Source: Straminergon stramineum
Lineage: Eukaryota > Streptophyta > Bryopsida > Hypnales > Calliergonaceae
Direction: 5' to 3'
Length of the DNA stretch: 64,000 nt
NCBI GenBank assembly: GCA_963920665.1
Contig: OY987268.1
Span: forward strand, 622,501 to 686,500
Of this stretch, positions 59,953-64,000 are shown in pieces. Within the stretch, counting starts at the first letter, position 1, and each line of letters starts with the position of its first letter. The notes beneath the pieces were generated by a model. That model was not told where the DNA came from, ran no database searches, and worked only from the letters and a program-made list of their open reading frames with translations. Made by a program: the position numbers and the translations under genes.

Positions 59953-59956
59953 TTAA

Positions 59957-60662
59957 ACTCTCATTAATAGTGGAAGTATATTTTAGATAAGAATTTGCAT
60001 TGATTTCAAGTGTAGTTATTTTAGTTTGTGGCACCAATAACACTATATTCATTAAAATGAGAGTTTTCCACAAAAGTGAGGTGAAAAAACAAACTATTAA
60101 ACCAAAATAGCACCAAAAACCAATGATGTCCTATATACAACAAATACAAGAATAATTTATAGAGGTGGAAGTTCACCTTGTACAAAAAAACACAAATTTC
60201 AAAATGAATAGTATTTATAGACAAGTTTGATTAAACCAAACAATCCTTTGACTTATTGCAATTATGATTCCAAAAAAGTATTATGGTAATGTATATATTT
60301 GCCATGAGTGTGACTCACTCAAGCATTGAGTTCTATACTGTAATTGCACAATGCTTTTCATGTATCTAAGGGTTTTGAATCTACAATATAAACAAATACT
60401 AAATGTATAATTTACTCTTGAGCATCTCCATAGCCTTTCTAAGCTCCAATCCTCAACTATATCCATTGTCATTCTTTTCGTACTTCCTTAGCCTCTAAAG
60501 TTTTATGAACTTTAAGTACCATGCATGAAAAAACAGAGGAGTGCATCAACTCGGCCATACTGTATCATTCATCTTGGTCTTTTGTACACCTAGGCATCGA
60601 ACATGTTGAAGTGGAAGTGATGATGGATGAGAGCGACTACCAACCAAGTCTTTATGTGATCC
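59957..60662. other. Intergenic, no gene recognised
   Basis: No supported gene. From about 60.5 kb composition becomes less AT-rich. The stretch just before the solo LTR continues after it at 62.0 kb (the two sides meet at the target ATCCA), so both belong to one older sequence. Confidence 0.45.
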
Positions 60663-60667
60663 ATCCA

Positions 60668-61994
60668 TGTCACGATGCAAGTATCACCTTACAACTCCAA
60701 AAAGCCTTTTGAGGCCCTTCACATCTTTTTGGGCTCACCACATTCTATTTTTAGTATTACTTAGATCACAACTGATTAATACTACATGTGCCACGCATCC
60801 ACAACATTAGTTCTCATTTCCAACTTATACTACTAGGTCCCAGTCCTCCGGGACTACTAGTATACATTCCACACGTAACACTTGACATATCATTTGGTGA
60901 CATGGGGTATAACTTCCGTCTTATTGTGCTAGAACTTGTGATGGCACTACTCACCCCATTCCTAACCACCCTTGAGTGTCACCCCATCCTACAATAGGCC
61001 CATTGTGTATTTGTTACTTTTACACCAAAACTAATTGGAACTCACAACTTGAGACACATTGAAAATGGCCTAGCAAGGAGTAGTACTCCATCCAACTAGT
61101 GCCATGGGACACACACACAAGTGTCCTATGGTGCCTTGAAGCCAATGGTGAAGTTGCATCACCAACCTCATCAACCTTGAGTCACCAAGACTCACCAAAA
61201 CTGTAAGAGGAAGTCAAGAGGGAGACCAACCCTTCCTATAGTGCTCTCTATGGTAATTGACAAACCTCCCCCCTTGTGGATTGAAGAAACTTCCCAAACA
61301 CACTTTGGTTTTGGAAGACCACCTATTTCCAACGGAAATTAGTAAGTTACAACTCCGTTTGAACTCACAAACTTCCAAATATTGTAACTTTGTGTCCAGA
61401 GCTCCAAATCCCACATGCAAACCCATTTTGGATATCTAAGCAACAATTAGATGCCGATGGACCACTCATTTATCTCATTTGGGCAAAATTCTTACAAAGT
61501 TACGGCCCTCCAAAGATTCAAGTTCACTAGGAGTGGCATCATGCCTTTACCATGGCCCTTCTCTTGGCCATAACTTTAGACTCAAAGCTTAGAACCTCAT
61601 AACGCTTAGTAATATAGCTTCCTTGTCTTTATATATTTCTAATGATATGCTACATGCCATACTTCATTGAGGGATTCCTTGAGAACCTTTCACTCCTAGC
61701 CCTTAAGTGTCTTGGTGCCACCAAGACACCTCCAACTTTGAAAGGCCGTAAATTCTAGACAACTAGTTCAAATCACAATTTCTTTAGACAATTAGGAAAT
61801 TCTTTTCAAGAGCTTCCCAAGCATGTATGACACGCTACCACATTCATTCAATTCAGGGTGCTATTGTGGCTTGTTTGTTCAGAAGTTTCTCATTTCTCCC
61901 TTCTTAGGCTATTGCAAGGCTTAGGAAGTCACCCCCAAAGTCCTCCTTCCTCACTAAGGCACTTTTGGCACCCCAAGGAAATAGGGGCATGACA
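60668..61994 (-). mobile_element. Solo LTR, 1327 bp, target duplication ATCCA
   Basis: The plus strand begins TGTCACGATG and ends GGGGCATGACA; read on the minus strand it starts TGTCATGCCCC. The direct repeat ATCCA flanks it (60663-60667 and 61995-61999). It is related to the 4462-5764 LTR in the opposite orientation: for example minus-strand 'GTCATACATGCTTGGGAAGC' corresponds to 'GTCACACATGCTTGGAAAGC', and 'CATATCATTTGGTGACA' to the complement of 'TGTCATCAAATGACATG'. There is no internal domain beside it, so it is a recombined solo LTR. Confidence 0.82.
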
Positions 61995-61999
61995 ATCCA

Positions 62000-63664
62000 A
62001 ACATGCAGACTTCATCACCGTTAACCAGATTGGAATTTTAGCTTCCTTTGATAGTCTCTTTTGTGTCCCCCTATTTGAGGCAAAAGACGACATTCTTGAT
62101 GTAGTGACATGGCTCTAGTAACACCTTACAACTCCGAACAGACTTCAAGAGTCCTTCACGGCTTTTAGGGCTCACCACGTGTCGCAGCACAAAGCAAATA
62201 AATTCCTTGTTATACTCTTAAAAATCACTCTAGAGCATAACTAAGTGACTCTAAAGATTGAACCTATGAGATCCTGTGAAGTATTTAACTTTATTAAGCG
62301 AGTAAGCCTTACTAACCTCTAAACCTTCTTTCCCGGTCCTAGATCTAAAACTGGAAACAATCAACCACCAGATAGTTCCAGACTGGATTCATCCCCTTCC
62401 CTTTCCTTAAATCTTTGATTGATCCAATTTAACCCAATCCCAGGACCACACTACTTCCGGTCCTAGTACTCCTCTAGACCAATCCATTCCGAATTGTCCA
62501 TATGTCTCCTTACTCCTATTCCAGTTTAGTTTTGCCTCTGTCGGACCAGTGGAGGGGTCGCCCCTTGATTTTCTAAGTGGTAGGCCCACCACTCCTTCCG
62601 TGGATTATAGTGGCTGAAGGTCCACTGTCCTATCTCTTCCTCTCCTAAACTAACTCGAATCTGGTTTGATCCCTCACAACAACCCAAATAGCACTCCAGT
62701 TCGCAAGTCACACAGAGACCTTCCGTATGATCCTTCCATACTACAACGACCTTGATGTCAGTTCCTACCCGTGCGAAGCTAGGTGGTCACAAGTGTACTC
62801 GTCCGTTCTAGCACTTACTAGAGCTATTCCATTTACCAACTAAGGTGGTGAGACCTCACAAGAGATCGGACACTCAATCGGATTTTCTACCCAGGAATTC
62901 TAGCGCGACTAAGCATACCCTCCCTATCTGCCTAGCCTAACAACGGCTTTCTCAACGGAACTCAAAACTCTAGATCTGTTGAGGCCCTAAAGTCCACTCC
63001 CAACACTTCCACAACCCGCTCATATACACTAAGGATCGGAAACGTACACACCAAGGGGAGAAATCTATTCACCAATCAATCCTACACCTTCCTAACTCCA
63101 CATCATGCAAACTTGCCACACTTAGGAGATACACACAACACAAGAGCGCATACAAATGTACAAGAAGTTTTGCAAAAAGAAGACTCCTAGTACCCTTCCC
63201 AGGGATTGACTTAAATACAACCTAAAAGTACAAATAGGCATAAAAGCTTGCAAAAGTTTCACCGCAACTCAAGCCGGACTTTTTGGTCCTACCTACTACT
63301 AACCAGATTGGAACAGGATTTGGATCCGTTCCTACCCTTCCTAATATTTACATACCTACGTACCCACTCGAGATCCAATGGTGGCACTTTCGATTCCCGG
63401 CTCCATCTACACGAAGATCTCAGTCAAGTTCTGATTTTGTTCCCCCTCCTGAGAGTTAGGAACCGGGTCACCTTCTATGGATCCGGAGGTTGAATCTAAA
63501 TAGATGGTGTTTCCAGGTGTGCTGGCCGGATTTGCCTTAGCCTCCGATCTCTTGGACTTGGGGGTGACATCCTTCCCCTTCCCTATTGTTGTATTCAAGA
63601 ATGAGTCTAGAAGCGATATGTCCGAGAGTCGAGTCCCTTGAGAGCAGGTGCCTCCTGATAGTAT
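62000..63664. other. Old transposon-like sequence, no intact gene
   Basis: GC-richer than the AT-rich fields. A stretch at about 62110-62165 ('ACACCTTACAACTCCGAACA', then 'AGGGCTCACCACG') resembles the interior of the neighbouring solo LTR near its plus-strand left end ('TCACCTTACAACTCCAAAAA', then 'GGGCTCACCACA'). This suggests an older related LTR or its junction. Short open frames carry no recognisable domain. Confidence 0.45.
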
Positions 63665-64000
63665 CTAGGTACTCTCCTCCATCTGGTTTGCCGCTTTCCG
63701 CGCTCCCTTCATGGACGCTTCAACTTGTTCGGCAAAGTCCGTGAGAATTCGAACCATTCGGGAACCGGATGGCTTCTTCTCGTCGTGCACCTTTTCATCA
63801 AACAGTTTGGCCTTGGAGGCGGCCATTCTGGTCTCCCCGAAGGTGGCCTTCACTTACTCAACCATTTTCTGAGCCTCCTCGGCCATCGTACGAGCAACTA
63901 CAGAGTTCTCCTTGAGTATAAGGAGTTCTACCTTCACTCGATCCACCTCCTCTTGTAACCTACGGATCTCTGCTTCTTGTTTCCGAGTTTTGACCGGATT
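63665..64000 (-). pseudogene. C-terminal part of a decayed coiled-coil reading frame, cut by the window edge
   Basis: On the minus strand the frame reads KTRKQEAEIRRLQEEVDRVK, continues through AEEAQKMVE, meets a TAA stop (63854-63856) where a Gln codon would fit, and goes on (VKATFGETRMAASKAKLFDE) to a stop before 63665. Heptad-like spacing of Leu/Val/Ile with many Glu, Lys and Arg residues indicates a coiled coil. The single stop and the adjoining LTR-like sequence favour a degraded transposon protein (gag-like or accessory), but the family is not recognised and the 5' part lies outside the window. Confidence 0.45.

Noticed and set aside
1..64000. tRNA, rRNA or snRNA genes
   Set aside because: I saw no convincing cloverleaf with A and B boxes or conserved rRNA/snRNA segments. 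A few GGTTCAAATCC-like phrases (for example at about 3532) lack the rest of a tRNA.

Overview
This is a plant nuclear window, most likely from a bryophyte and probably a moss. The main reason is a gene that fuses a protein kinase to an NB-ARC domain and a long leucine-rich repeat (LRR), the 'PNL' class first described in Physcomitrella. GT-AG introns, a plant class I formin and plant-type transposons fit this. The assignment to mosses is inference from gene architecture, not from a search.

Layout. 1-14 kb is gene-free and AT-rich. It holds a solo LTR (4462-5764, target duplication ACTAT) inside a fold-back element, a ~62-bp minisatellite (6.1-7.0 kb) and a CACTA-ended near-perfect hairpin (8864-9085). 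At 14.1-14.7 kb (- strand) lies a decayed copy of a small two-exon gene whose intact paralogue is at 25741-26421 (+). 15.7-17.3 kb holds three PIF/Harbinger-like elements with TTA target duplications. 21.3-25.3 kb holds three elements with TTAA target sites, two of which abut across one shared TTAA. 25.3-36.2 kb is the richer gene island: the small basic-protein gene, a class I formin (31198-35184, five exons, +) and a pseudogene of a YeeZ/At1g19690-like NAD(P)-binding epimerase (about 35344-36190, -). 37-44 kb is again transposon-rich (TTAA elements, plus a 1.16-kb CACTA element carrying a nested fold-back). 46.0-52.1 kb (-) is the kinase-NB-LRR gene: four exons and about 31-32 LRRs, with a 1-nt frameshift in the kinase activation segment. 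A GC-richer stretch near 55.3-55.6 kb may be its leader exon or promoter. 55.7-64 kb holds two LINE-like 3' tails, two TTAA elements, a second solo LTR (60668-61994, target duplication ATCCA) and a decayed coiled-coil reading frame at the right edge.

How the genes relate. There is no operon logic here. The formin is a membrane-anchored actin nucleator and the kinase-NLR is a candidate immune receptor; I see no functional link between them. What organises the window is the alternation of GC-richer gene islands with AT-rich transposon fields. Members of the TTAA-flanked family sit at the edges of the islands: one just upstream of the small gene, an inverted copy just upstream of the formin, and another downstream of the epimerase pseudogene. 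All coordinates and splice sites come from reading the sequence; none was checked against transcripts or databases.
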